Shown here piece after piece: positions 25,712-33,628 of a stretch of DNA of 64,000 nt (positions are counted from its first letter, which is position 1; every line of letters begins with the position of its first letter). Both the position numbers and the translations under genes were made by a program. Location of the stretch: the NCBI GenBank assembly GCA_046328225.1, contig JAXLWZ010000010.1, positions 62,001 through 126,000 of the forward strand, given 5' to 3'. The DNA is from Amarobacillus sp046328225. Its GTDB lineage: Bacteria > Chloroflexota > Dehalococcoidia > Tepidiformales > Tepidiformaceae. The notes under the pieces are model-generated. The model was given only the letters and a program-made list of their open reading frames with translations. It was not told the origin of the DNA and made no database searches.

Positions 25712-26194
25712 TCACGCCCGGTTCGCGAGCAGCCACTCCAGCACCTTCTCGGCGTGCCCCGCCGTCGTCACCTTCGCCCACACCTTCGCGATGCGCCCCT
25801 GCGGGTTGATGACGAACGTGCTCCGGATGAGCCCCTCGTACTCCTTGCCGTAGTTCTTCTTCATGCCCCAGGCGCCGTATGCGCGCGCCGTGTCGTGGTT
25901 CGGCGTGTCCACGAGCAACGGGAACGGCAGCTCGTACTTCGCCGCGAATTTCTGGTGCGAGGCCGCCGTGTCCGGGCTCACCCCCAGTACCACCGCACCT
26001 GCATCCGCCAGCGCGCTCCAGTTGTCGCGGAAGCCGCAGGCCTCGGTCGTGCAGCCCGGCGTGTCGTCCTTCGGGTAGAAGTACAGCACCACCCACCTCC
26101 CCCGCAGGTCCGCGAGCCGCACGGTCGCGCCCATGTGGTCGTGCAGTTCGAAATCCGGGGCTTCGGTGTCGAGTGCGGGCATCGTCGTGGCCAT
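25712..26194 (-). CDS. Peroxiredoxin, BCP/PrxQ type
   Basis: 160 aa. Thiol peroxidase reducing hydrogen peroxide and organic peroxides. DFELHDHMGATVRLADL is the typical N-terminus and VVLYFYPKDDTPGCTTEACGF contains the peroxidatic Cys and a resolving Cys five residues later (C-X4-C), the BCP/PrxQ arrangement. IRSTFVINPQGRI is the conserved C-terminal strand. ATG at 26194 has a purine-rich GAGGGGG about six bases upstream; a longer frame to 26230 has no support. Likely monocistronic. Confidence 0.95.
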   Translation of the reverse strand: MATTMPALDTEAPDFELHDHMGATVRLADLRGRWVVLYFYPKDDTPGCTTEACGFRDNWSALADAGAVVLGVSPDTAASHQKFAAKYELPFPLLVDTPNHDTARAYGAWGMKKNYGKEYEGLIRSTFVINPQGRIAKVWAKVTTAGHAEKVLEWLLANRA

Positions 26195-26296
26195 GGCATC
26201 CCCCTCGGTGGCGAAGTACGTGCCCACCACCTTACCAGCGCGTACGTCCGCCGCACGGTCGCGCGATGCCTATCGTTGCCTGTTTAATGGTCCGCG

Positions 26297-26935
26297 ATGG
26301 AAGCGCATTACCCCCTGCTCGCGGGTGGGCTCCGCGTGCTCGAACCCGATGGCAGGCTCACCCCCGAAGTCGGCATCGCCGCTCACTTCGAAGGCATCAC
26401 ATCCCTGCTCGTCGTCGATCTCGAAATGAGCGGTTCCAACGCCCAGATGCACGAAGTGCTCGATATCGGCGCCGTGCGCGTCTCCCTCAAGCCCGGTCTC
26501 CCCGAAGAGGAGTCCTGGGGCTCCCGCGTGAAGCCCAAACACATCGGCAACGCCATCCCCGGCGCCCTCAAGGTCGTGGGCTACAACGCCCGCGCCTGGC
26601 GCGACGCCCTCGAACTCGAGGATGCCATCGCCCGATTCGCCGCCATGGGCGCCGGCTCGCTCATCACCGGCTGGGGCATCGGGCAGGACATGGCCTTTCT
26701 CGTCGAATCGCTCCGCCGCGTCGCCGCGCCGTGGCCGTTCGCGCCCGTCGCCCTCGATGTCCAACCCATCGCTCGCAAACTCCTCCGCGATACCGGCCAC
26801 GTCGATCGTTTCAACCTCGGCCACGTCGCCGACCGGTTGGGCATCGGTCGCATGGGCGAGCACGGTGCCCTCCCCGACGCCTTCGCCACCTATGACGTGC
26901 TCGTGAAGCTCATCGAGCGCGCCGCCGCAGGCTGA
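26297..26935 (+). CDS. DEDDh-type 3'-5' exonuclease-like protein
   Basis: 212 aa. ExoI motif VVDLEMSG (DxE), ExoII aspartate in GWGIGQDMAFL and the ExoIII pattern HGALPD (HxAxxD) place it in the RNase T/DnaQ exonuclease fold. All four acidic residues and the histidine are present, so activity is plausible; DNA or RNA preference is unknown. ATG at 26297 sits eight bases after TTTAAT (26283-26288), so a leaderless start is likely. It is followed two bases later by a GNAT gene, so they are probably co-transcribed. Confidence 0.85.
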   Translation: MEAHYPLLAGGLRVLEPDGRLTPEVGIAAHFEGITSLLVVDLEMSGSNAQMHEVLDIGAVRVSLKPGLPEEESWGSRVKPKHIGNAIPGALKVVGYNARAWRDALELEDAIARFAAMGAGSLITGWGIGQDMAFLVESLRRVAAPWPFAPVALDVQPIARKLLRDTGHVDRFNLGHVADRLGIGRMGEHGALPDAFATYDVLVKLIERAAAG

Positions 26936-26937
26936 CC

Positions 26938-27432
26938 ATGCCCGTCATCGTCCGCCGCGTCCGCCCGGAGGAGTGGCCCGCCCTCCGCGAACTCCGCCTT
27001 CGTGGCCTCCGTGACGCCCCCTCCGCCTTCGGCTCCACCTACGAGGGCGAAGCAGCCTTCCCGGATGATGCCTGGCGTGCGCGTGCCGAGGGCCTCGAAG
27101 GCGTCCGCGCCACCTTCGTCGCCGAGGACGCCGGGACCTGGCTCGGCATCGCCACCGGCCTCGACGATGACCCCGAGCCCGGCACCGCGATGCTCGTGGG
27201 CATGTTCGTTGCCCCCGAGGCGCGAGGCCGGGGCGTCGCCACCGCGCTCCTCGACACGGTCGTGGAGTGGGCCCGCTCCCACGGCGCGCGCAGGCTCGAA
27301 CTCGATGTCACCGAAATCAACGACGCCGCCATCAGCCTCTACGAGCGCGCGGGCTTCACCGATACAGGCATTCGCACGCCCCTCGACCACACCCCGTCGC
27401 TCATGGAGTGGCGCATGGCCCGCGACCTCTAA
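26938..27432 (+). CDS. GNAT-family N-acetyltransferase
   Basis: 164 aa with the GNAT core: IVRRVRPEEWPALRELRLRG at the start, VGMFVAPEARGRGVATALLD (motif A, acetyl-CoA pyrophosphate loop R/Q-x-x-G-x-G/A form) and NDAAISLYERAGF (motif B). This subtype often acetylates small molecules or protein N-termini; the substrate cannot be inferred. Begins two bases after the exonuclease stop. Confidence 0.93.
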   Translation: MPVIVRRVRPEEWPALRELRLRGLRDAPSAFGSTYEGEAAFPDDAWRARAEGLEGVRATFVAEDAGTWLGIATGLDDDPEPGTAMLVGMFVAPEARGRGVATALLDTVVEWARSHGARRLELDVTEINDAAISLYERAGFTDTGIRTPLDHTPSLMEWRMARDL

Positions 27433-27501
27433 CCCGAGCGGCCGCCGCATCCGGGTCCGATGCCGGGCGCCGCCCACACGAACAGGCGTACGATTCGACC
27501 C

Positions 27502-28503
27502 GTGACGGCCACTCCCTCCGTGCTCGATTGGCTCCTCGAACCGGCGGACCCCGGCGTGCGCTACCTCGCCCTGCGCGACCTCGTGCCCGGCACCAGCGCC
27601 AGCGACCTCGCCGCCGCCCGCCGCGCCGCCCACGAGCACGGCCCCATCGCCACCGTCCTCGACGCCATGGGGGGCCCGGGCTACTGGGCCGCCGCCGGCC
27701 CGGGCTACAACCCGAAGTACCGCTCGACCGTCTGGTCGGCCGTCCTCCTCGCCCAACTCGGGGCGCATATCACGGAAGACGAGCGCATCGCCCGCGCGTG
27801 CGACTACCTCCTCGAGCACGCGATGGCTCCGGGCGGGCAGTTCAGCGGCAACGGCGCGCCCTCCGGCACCGTCGATTGCCTCCAGGGGAACCTCTGCTGG
27901 GCCCTGCTCGCGCTCGGCGTGACCGCGGACCGCCTCGCGCTCCCGCTCGATTGGCTCGCCCGCAGCGTCACCGGCGATGGCATTGCCCCCCGCACCGAGC
28001 GCGACGCTCCCGTTCGCTACTACGCCGGCAAATGCGGGCCCGGCTTCGCCTGCGGTTCCAACGACGGCCTGCCCTGCGCCTGGGGCGCGATCAAGGTCAT
28101 GCGCGCGCTCGCCGCCTGGCCCGAGTCCGAACGCACGCCCGCCGCTCGCGCCGCCATCGACCAGGGGCTCGAATTCCTGCTCGCTACCGACCCGGCAACC
28201 GCCGCGTACCCCTCGGGCTACAGCGCGAAACCCAGCGGCAACTGGTGGAAGTTCGGCTTCCCCGTCTTCTACATCTCCGACATCCTCGAAATCGTCGAAG
28301 TCGTGGCTGCCCTCGGCCAGGGCCGCGACCCGCGCCTGGCGAACGCCATCGACGCCGTCGTGAACAAGCGCGCCCCGGACGGCACGTGGAAGCTCGAATA
28401 CGACTACGCCGGCAAGACCTGGATCGACGTGGGGCCGAAGGGCAGGCCCAACAAATGGGTCACGCTACGTGCGCTTGCCGCTCTCGCCGCCGCCGGCCGG
28501 TAA
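27502..28503 (+). CDS. Hypothetical protein with prenyltransferase/squalene-cyclase-like alpha/alpha repeats
   Basis: 333 aa from the GTG at 27502. No catalytic family assigned. Repeated helix pairs with small-residue and aromatic motifs (STVWSAVLLAQLGA, GTVDCLQGNLCWALLALG, LPCAWGAIKVMRALAAWP, KWVTLRALAALAAAGR) suggest an alpha/alpha toroid as in terpene cyclases or protein prenyltransferases. Four cysteines fall in the CLQGNLCWALLALG and KCGPGFACGS segments. No DxDD cyclase motif is seen. GTG at 27502 is preferred to ATG at 27460 because TACGAT (27489-27494) lies seven bases before it, matching the leaderless pattern of other genes here. Confidence 0.7.
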   Translation: MTATPSVLDWLLEPADPGVRYLALRDLVPGTSASDLAAARRAAHEHGPIATVLDAMGGPGYWAAAGPGYNPKYRSTVWSAVLLAQLGAHITEDERIARACDYLLEHAMAPGGQFSGNGAPSGTVDCLQGNLCWALLALGVTADRLALPLDWLARSVTGDGIAPRTERDAPVRYYAGKCGPGFACGSNDGLPCAWGAIKVMRALAAWPESERTPAARAAIDQGLEFLLATDPATAAYPSGYSAKPSGNWWKFGFPVFYISDILEIVEVVAALGQGRDPRLANAIDAVVNKRAPDGTWKLEYDYAGKTWIDVGPKGRPNKWVTLRALAALAAAGR

Positions 28504-28532
28504 CGCGCCAGCTCCTCCGCTACCATGGCGAG

Positions 28533-29357
28533 ATGGCCCCGATCCGCACGCGCCCTCTCGGCTCTACGGGTATCGATGTCCCCGAGCTCGGCCTCGGCGC
28601 CATGGATACGCCCACGTCGACGGAGCGCGTCGTCACCATCACGGCCGCCCTCGACGCGGGCATCCGCTTCATCGACACCGCCCGCGACTACGCCGGGAGC
28701 GAGTTCCTCATCGGCGAGGTGCTGCGCGAGCGGGGCCACGACGGCCTCGTCCTCGCCAGCAACACCTTCGCCCGCACGGCCAGCGGCGCTCAGTGGGATG
28801 TCGACCGCTCACTCCGCGCGATGGGCGTGCCCGCGATCGCGCTCTACCAGCTCCACGACGTGCGCACCCCCGCCGATTGGGAGGCGGCCATGGCCGAAGG
28901 CGGCGCGCTCGAAGGGCTGCAGGTCGCGCGCTATCGCGGCCTGGTCGGCCACATCGGCATCTCGACCCACACCCTCGATATCGCCCGCGAGGCCATCCTC
29001 TCCGGCGAGTTCGCCACCATCATGCTCGAATACTCCGCCTTCTACCCCGATTCGGCGCCCCTCATCGAGCTCGCCGGCGAACGCGGCGTGGGCGTCATCG
29101 CCATGCGTCCCGTGGGTGGCTCCGGCCGCACCAGCATCATGCGCCAGACCATCGAACGCGGCGCCGCCGGCATCCTCACGCCCGCGAACCTGCTCCGCTA
29201 CGTCCTCTCGAATCCCGCCGTCTCCGTCGCCATCCCCGGCGCGCGCTACCCTTCCCGCGTGTTCGAAAACGCCGCCACCGTCCGCGCCTTCGAACCCATG
29301 TCCGAATCCGAACGCCGCGCGCTCGAATCGGCCGCCGCCGCGTTCTACGAGGGGTAG
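28533..29357 (+). CDS. Aldo/keto reductase family protein (tetrad lysine replaced)
   Basis: 274 aa TIM-barrel protein: RPLGSTGIDVPELGLGAM start, FIDTARDYAGSEFLIGEVL with the catalytic Asp and Tyr, LYQLHDV with the His, and a C-terminal NPAVSVAIPGA phosphate-binding region. The usual LATK lysine strand reads LVLASNTF, so the fourth tetrad residue appears to be Asn. Reductase activity is therefore uncertain; it may act as an isomerase- or dehydratase-like variant or bind only. TACCAT (28521-28526) is six bases before the ATG. Next gene starts two bases after its stop. Confidence 0.85.
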   Translation: MAPIRTRPLGSTGIDVPELGLGAMDTPTSTERVVTITAALDAGIRFIDTARDYAGSEFLIGEVLRERGHDGLVLASNTFARTASGAQWDVDRSLRAMGVPAIALYQLHDVRTPADWEAAMAEGGALEGLQVARYRGLVGHIGISTHTLDIAREAILSGEFATIMLEYSAFYPDSAPLIELAGERGVGVIAMRPVGGSGRTSIMRQTIERGAAGILTPANLLRYVLSNPAVSVAIPGARYPSRVFENAATVRAFEPMSESERRALESAAAAFYEG

Positions 29358-29359
29358 TC

Positions 29360-29764
29360 ATGGCCTTCCTCGAACAGGTCGCCCTCATCGTGCCCGACTA
29401 CGACGAAGCCATCGCCTTCTTCACCAGCGTCCTCGGCTTCGAACTGCTCGAAGACTCCCCGTCGCTCACGAACGAAGGGCGGCCCAAGCGCTGGGTGGTC
29501 GTCCGCCCCCGGGGCGGCCAGACCGCCATCCTCCTCGCGCGCGCCGACGGCGATGCGCAACGCGCTACCGTCGGCGCGCAGTTCGCCGGCCGCGTCGGCA
29601 TGTTCCTCCGCGTCGATGACTTCCAGGCCGAATACGATCGCCTCCGCGCGGCCGGCGTCTCGTTCGTGACCGAGCCGCGCGACGAGCCCTATGGCCGCTT
29701 CGCCGTCTTCCTCGATGTCGCCGGCAACCGCTGGGACCTTCTCGGCCCCCGCCCGGGCCCATGA
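29360..29764 (+). CDS. VOC-superfamily (glyoxalase/bleomycin-resistance-like) protein
   Basis: 134 aa, one VOC domain pair: QVALIVPDYDEAIAFFTSVLGFEL at the start and FAVFLDVAGNRWDLLGPRPG at the end, the classic GNxWDL ending. VOC metal ligands are not fully conserved (VALIV in place of a metal-binding His/Gln), so the reaction is unclear. Begins two bases after the aldo/keto reductase stop, so the pair is likely one transcript. Confidence 0.9.
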   Translation: MAFLEQVALIVPDYDEAIAFFTSVLGFELLEDSPSLTNEGRPKRWVVVRPRGGQTAILLARADGDAQRATVGAQFAGRVGMFLRVDDFQAEYDRLRAAGVSFVTEPRDEPYGRFAVFLDVAGNRWDLLGPRPGP

Positions 29765-29786
29765 CCGCGGCGCGCGGGACCCCGCC

Positions 29787-30710
29787 TCAGAGCGACCGCG
29801 CCAGGACGACCGCGGCGGCGACCACGACGACGGCGGCCCCAAGCAAAAACGCCCTCCGACCGCGCCGCGACACCGTTGCCGCCGGGGCCATGTCATCCGT
29901 AGCCGAAGCGACTGCACTCCAGCAGCCCACGACGGCCGTGGCGTTGTCCGGTGCTCCCTGGACTCTCGCTGCCGCGACCAGTGCCGCGGCCGCGCCCCGT
30001 GCGGTCCCCTCGCATGCGATGCGCGCCAGCTCCGCGCGCGAAACGACGCCGTGAACGCCGTCGCTACATAACAGCAGCCGATCGCCGGGACGTAGCCTGA
30101 TCTCGCCACCGTCGGCGCGCACTTCGCGTTCGAAGCCGATGCTGCGCGTGATGATGTTGCGCTGACTGCTCTTGGCCGCCTCGTCCTCGGTCAGCCGCCC
30201 CGCCCGTACCTGTTCCGCCACCCACGAATGGTCCGCCGAGAGCTGCTCCGCCGTGCCACCACGCACCAGGTAGACGCGGCTGTCGCCGACGTTCGCCCAC
30301 CAGGCGCGGCCCTCTCGCACGAGCGCGCACACCATGGTCGTAGCCGGGCGCCCGCCCGCGTCCTCGCCTCCGCCCGCGAAGACCGCCTCGTTCGCCGCCG
30401 CGATCCCACCGGTGAGGCTCATGCCCGGGTCCGCCGGGTCCAATGCGTTTGCAACGTGCGCCGCCAGGGTCTCCGTCGCCACCCGGCTCGCCCACTCGCC
30501 CCGCGCCTGCCCTCCGACGCCGTCCGCGACCACAAGCAGCGTCCAGCCCGGGTGCCCGGGCACTCCCCCGGCGAGCGCGAAATCCTGGTTCGAAGCGCGC
30601 ACCTCGCCCGCGTGGCTCTCGGCGTGGTACTCGAAGCCGGGTTGTCCGCTCGCGATCGGCGCCTGCGCCTCGATGGTCACGCGCGATTCGCTGCCGGGGT
30701 CAGCGGGCAT
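29787..30710 (-). CDS. PP2C-family Ser/Thr protein phosphatase with C-terminal membrane anchor
   Basis: 307 aa. Motifs SNQDFAL, VVADGVGGQARGE, ANVGDSRVYLVRGG, LLCSDGVHGVV and GAPDNATAVVG give the full PP2C metal-binding set (Asp in each). A single hydrophobic helix ends the protein (RAFLLGAAVVVVAAAVVLARSL, about 285-306), tethering the catalytic domain to the membrane. ATG at 30710 is preferred to the frame start at 30752. PP2C enzymes usually counter Hanks-type kinases; no kinase gene is visible in this window. Confidence 0.93.
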   Translation of the reverse strand: MPADPGSESRVTIEAQAPIASGQPGFEYHAESHAGEVRASNQDFALAGGVPGHPGWTLLVVADGVGGQARGEWASRVATETLAAHVANALDPADPGMSLTGGIAAANEAVFAGGGEDAGGRPATTMVCALVREGRAWWANVGDSRVYLVRGGTAEQLSADHSWVAEQVRAGRLTEDEAAKSSQRNIITRSIGFEREVRADGGEIRLRPGDRLLLCSDGVHGVVSRAELARIACEGTARGAAAALVAAARVQGAPDNATAVVGCWSAVASATDDMAPAATVSRRGRRAFLLGAAVVVVAAAVVLARSL

Positions 30711-30787
30711 GGCCACCTCGTTCCGCCCCGTCGCGTGTCCGGCCTGTGTCAACCGATTCCGCGAGCACGCCCGTCCGGGGAATGCCG

Positions 30788-31624
30788 CTACGCGTGCTTC
30801 ACATCGTCGATGCGGTACTCGATCGAGTTGCCGTTCGGCAGTTCCACCGCGACCGTTTCGCCCGCTACGCGCCCCAGCAGTTGGCGGCCCACCGGCGATT
30901 CCACGCTGATGCGGTTCTGCCGCGCGTCGGCTTCGCGCGCACCCACCAGCTGGTACGTCTGCGACGATCCGTTGTCCGCGCGGGTCACCGAAACGGTCGA
31001 ACCCACCACCGAACGCTCGTCCCCGGCGGTTCGCTCCACCACCACCGCGCGCTTCAGCGTCTCTTCGAGCGACTTCAGCTTGCTGTCGATGAACGCCAGC
31101 CGTTCGCGGGCCGCGTGATAGGGCGCGTTCTCCCGCAGGTCCCCATCCGCGCGCGCGACCTCGACCGCGTGCACTGTCTCCTCGCGCTCATCGCGCAGCC
31201 GCGTGACGTCCACCTTCAGCTGGTCGATGCCCTCCGCCGTCATCTCCACCGGCGGCTCTTCCGTGCGCGTGCCACCGCGATTCGCCGTCGCCACCGATCG
31301 GCCCGCGACCTTCCGCACGCGAATGTGAATCCCGTAGTTCGATCCCGTGTACTCGCGCTTTTTCAGGAACTGGAACCAGGACTTCAGCGCCTGCACCCGC
31401 TCCTGCGCGTTCGGGTCCGAAGACTTGATCTCCCGCTCCGCGTAAAGCTCGACGCGGCTGCCCGTGAGGTAGGTGAGCACCTTCTCTTCGCCGGTGCTCT
31501 TCACGAAATGGCGGATGTATTGCTCTTGCGTCCGGCGTTGCTCGTTCTTGAGGGAGGTGAGGTATTGGTCCAGCGCCTCCGCGAGCGTGAGGTTGGTTGC
31601 TGGTGGATCGAAATCATCTGCCAT
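30788..31624 (-). CDS. GreA/GreB-family elongation factor fused to a recombinase core-binding-like N-terminal domain
   Basis: 278 aa, longer than the usual 155-160 of GreA. Residues about 128-197 form the Gre coiled coil with the tip motif GDLRENAPYHAARE (161-174) that carries the acidic residues for RNA polymerase transcript cleavage; 205-277 match the C-terminal FKBP-like domain (ISVESPVGRQLLG). The first 105 residues (LTLAEALDQYLTSLKNEQRR, then QEQYIRHFVKS, ERVQALKSWFQFLKKRE) read like the SAM-like core-binding domain of tyrosine recombinases, without any catalytic domain. Divergent from rsmG, with only 23 bases between start codons. Confidence 0.88.
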   Translation of the reverse strand: MADDFDPPATNLTLAEALDQYLTSLKNEQRRTQEQYIRHFVKSTGEEKVLTYLTGSRVELYAEREIKSSDPNAQERVQALKSWFQFLKKREYTGSNYGIHIRVRKVAGRSVATANRGGTRTEEPPVEMTAEGIDQLKVDVTRLRDEREETVHAVEVARADGDLRENAPYHAARERLAFIDSKLKSLEETLKRAVVVERTAGDERSVVGSTVSVTRADNGSSQTYQLVGAREADARQNRISVESPVGRQLLGRVAGETVAVELPNGNSIEYRIDDVKHA

Positions 31625-31632
31625 AAGTCGAG

Positions 31633-31640
31633 GGTATCAT
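31633..31640. promoter_or_regulatory. Bidirectional -10 element between gre fusion gene and rsmG
   Basis: GGTATCAT gives TATCAT on the plus strand (31635-31640), seven bases before the rsmG GTG, and GATACC on the minus strand (31633-31638), eight bases before the gre-fusion ATG. One near-symmetric hexamer could drive two leaderless transcripts in opposite directions. Confidence 0.5.
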
Positions 31641-31647
31641 CGATCCC

Positions 31648-32394
31648 GTGGATATGCCTCCCCGCGAGCCGGATTTTCCGCTTGAGCCTGCGTCTCTTCT
31701 CCCCTGGGACGCCCTCCCCGGCCTTTTTCCCGCGTTCCCCCTGCCCGAACGCTGGCTCCCCCTGCTCCGTCTCCACCTTTCGCTCGTCGAAGCCGCCGAA
31801 GAGCGCGTGCGCGTCACCGCCGTGTCCCCGGGTGATGCCATCCGCCGCCAGTACGCGGAGTCCCTGGAACTGCTCCGCGTGGCCGGCGCCTTCGATGGCC
31901 CCATCTGCGATGTCGGCAGCGGCGGCGGCTATCCCGGCCTCGTGATCGCCGCGGTCCTGCCCGAAGTCCCCGTGCGCCTGGTCGAACCCCTGCAGAAGCG
32001 CGCCCGCCTGCTCGCGGAGATGGCCGCCGCCATGGGGCTCAAGAATGTGACCGTCCACGCCGTCCGCGCCGAGGAAGCCGGCCGTGGCCCGCTTCGCGGC
32101 GCGAACGCCCTCGTCGTCGCGCGCGCCGTCGCCGAGCTTCGCGAGCTGATTGAGTACACCGCGCCGCTCGCCGCGCCGGGCGCCACCATCGCCCTTCCCA
32201 AGGGCTCCCGCGTCGATGACGAGATCGCCGCCGCGGACCACGCCTTCCACGAGCTCGGCTGCACCGTCGCCGGCCGCGACCGCATGCGGCCCGAGGTGAA
32301 CGAAGCCGTCACCGTCGTCCGCCTGGCGAAGTGCGGCGAAGTGCCCGCGAAGTACCCGCGCCGTCCCGGCATTCCCGGCAAACGCCCGCTCTGA
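31648..32394 (+). CDS. rsmG: 16S rRNA (guanine-527-N7) methyltransferase
   Basis: 248 aa. SAM-binding GPICDVGSGGGYPGLVIAAV and VRLVEPLQKRARLLAEMA match RsmG, as do the TAVSPGDAIRRQYAESLELL N-terminal segment and the C-terminal KYPRRPGIPGKRPL tail that is almost diagnostic. Modifies G527 of 16S rRNA. The GTG at 31648 is chosen because TATCAT lies seven bases before it; an ATG two codons in is the alternative. Unusually, it is not next to mnmG or parAB here. Confidence 0.95.
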   Translation: MDMPPREPDFPLEPASLLPWDALPGLFPAFPLPERWLPLLRLHLSLVEAAEERVRVTAVSPGDAIRRQYAESLELLRVAGAFDGPICDVGSGGGYPGLVIAAVLPEVPVRLVEPLQKRARLLAEMAAAMGLKNVTVHAVRAEEAGRGPLRGANALVVARAVAELRELIEYTAPLAAPGATIALPKGSRVDDEIAAADHAFHELGCTVAGRDRMRPEVNEAVTVVRLAKCGEVPAKYPRRPGIPGKRPL

Positions 32395-32431
32395 GGGCCT
32401 GAGCCTGCACCGCACCCGCTACACTCCCTCC

Positions 32432-33324
32432 ATGCCGACCGGCCTCGCCCCCACCATCGCCGGCCATCGCCGCGTGTTCTGCTGCCACGAAGCCACCCTC
32501 ACCGGCCGCCACGCCCCGAACTCGCTCGAAGCCGTCGCCGAGTGCGTCGCCGCTGCGGTTCCGCGGCTCGAAGTCGACGTCCGCTTCCTCGCCGATGACG
32601 GCATGCTCGTGTTCCACGACAGCTGGTTCGATACGGCCACCGACGGCGAAGGCGCCGTTTCGACGCACGATACCGCCGCCACCCGCCGCATCCGTTCGAA
32701 CCGCTTCGGCACCACCCTCCCCTGTTCGAGGAGGTTGTCGACGTCATCCGTCACGGCGAGACCCTCCTCGAGGTCGACCTCAAGCTCATGCGCGCGATGA
32801 GCCCCGAGCGCGAACAGCGGCTCGCGAACGCCATGGAACCCATCCGCGACCGCGTCCTCATCGGCTCCCGAGGCGCACTGGAACCTGCGCGGGCTCCACG
32901 CCCGTGGCTTCCGCGTCGCCACTGGACCCGACGCTCCAGTGGCACGCGCTCGAACGCTGGGACCCCGGCGACGGCGTCGGCCCCTCGCGGCGCGGCCTCC
33001 ACGGCCTCTGGGACGACGCCCCCTCGCCCATCTTCCGCGCGTCGATGCCCGCACCTACCTCGCCTCCGCGTCGAGGACCTGCTCGGCCTCCTCCCCGCGA
33101 GCGAGTGGATGGTCGATTACCGCACGCTCCTGCACATGCACGCGCTGGGATTCGACCTCGGCATTGAGCTTGGATACCACGGTGTCGAGCTGGCCGCGTG
33201 GACAATCCGTGACGAGGGCGCCGAAGCCACCCGCACGCTCCTCGCGGCCCTCTTCTCACTCGGGACGACGACCGTAATCACTGACTATGCGGAGCCGCTG
33301 GGCGAATACACCCGGGCTCTGTAA
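32432..33324 (+). pseudogene. Glycerophosphodiester phosphodiesterase, about five frameshifts
   Basis: Reading across frames gives a GDPD-like TIM barrel: AGHRRVFCCHEATL, then APNSLEAVAECVAAAVPRLE and DVRFLADDGMLVFHD (the conserved N-SLEA and ExDv-h-D-HD pattern), LLEVDLKLMRAM, AHWNLRGLHARGFRVA, LQWHALERWDPGD, VEDLLGLLPASEWMVDYRTL, VELAAWTIRDEGAE and TTTVITDYAEPLGEY. Frame changes fall near 32720, 32870, 32918, 33040 and 33058. Every segment keeps coding bias and plausible protein, which suggests sequencing indels rather than decay. TACACT (32420-32425) is six bases before the ATG. Confidence 0.75.
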
Positions 33325-33439
33325 TTCGTCACCCGTTCGCTACGCCGGTGCATCCTGCCCGGGCGGTGCTTCCGGCCTCATGCTGTCGAATGCAAAGACA
33401 GTGTAATCGCACGGTAAAACGGGCAGAGGAGCAGACGTG

Positions 33440-33628
33440 ATGAAGCAGCGTTGGCAGGCATGGATGACCACCCGCCGGCCGATGCCGGGGCAGAACGAAA
33501 CAGGGCAAGGACTGGCCGAATATGGCCTCATCCTCGCCCTGATCGCGGTCGTGTGCGCCGGTGCGCTTGCCACCTTCGGCCAGGGGCTCTCGACCCTGAT
33601 CGGCTGGCAGCTCTTCAACCAGTTCTAG
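33440..33628 (+). CDS. Flp/Fap-type (type IVb) pilin
   Basis: 62 aa. The core GQGLAEYGLILALIAVVCAG, with glutamate five residues after the start of the conserved G-x-x-x-x-E-Y motif, followed by ALATFGQGLSTLIG, is the Flp pilin pattern. The N-terminal leader (about 22 residues, KQRWQAWMTTRRPMPGQNE) would be removed by a TadV-like prepilin peptidase. GAGGAG lies about nine bases before the ATG (a GTG codon directly precedes it). No tad/rcp secretion genes are in the window, so this is an orphan pilin gene. Its TAG stop overlaps the stop of the convergent gene in a shared CTAG. Confidence 0.88.
   Translation: MKQRWQAWMTTRRPMPGQNETGQGLAEYGLILALIAVVCAGALATFGQGLSTLIGWQLFNQF

Noticed and set aside
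30788..31624. Phage integrase or mobile element at the gre locus
   Set aside because: The recombinase-like part lacks the catalytic R-H-R-Y domain and continues into a full Gre protein; no att sites or phage genes are nearby.
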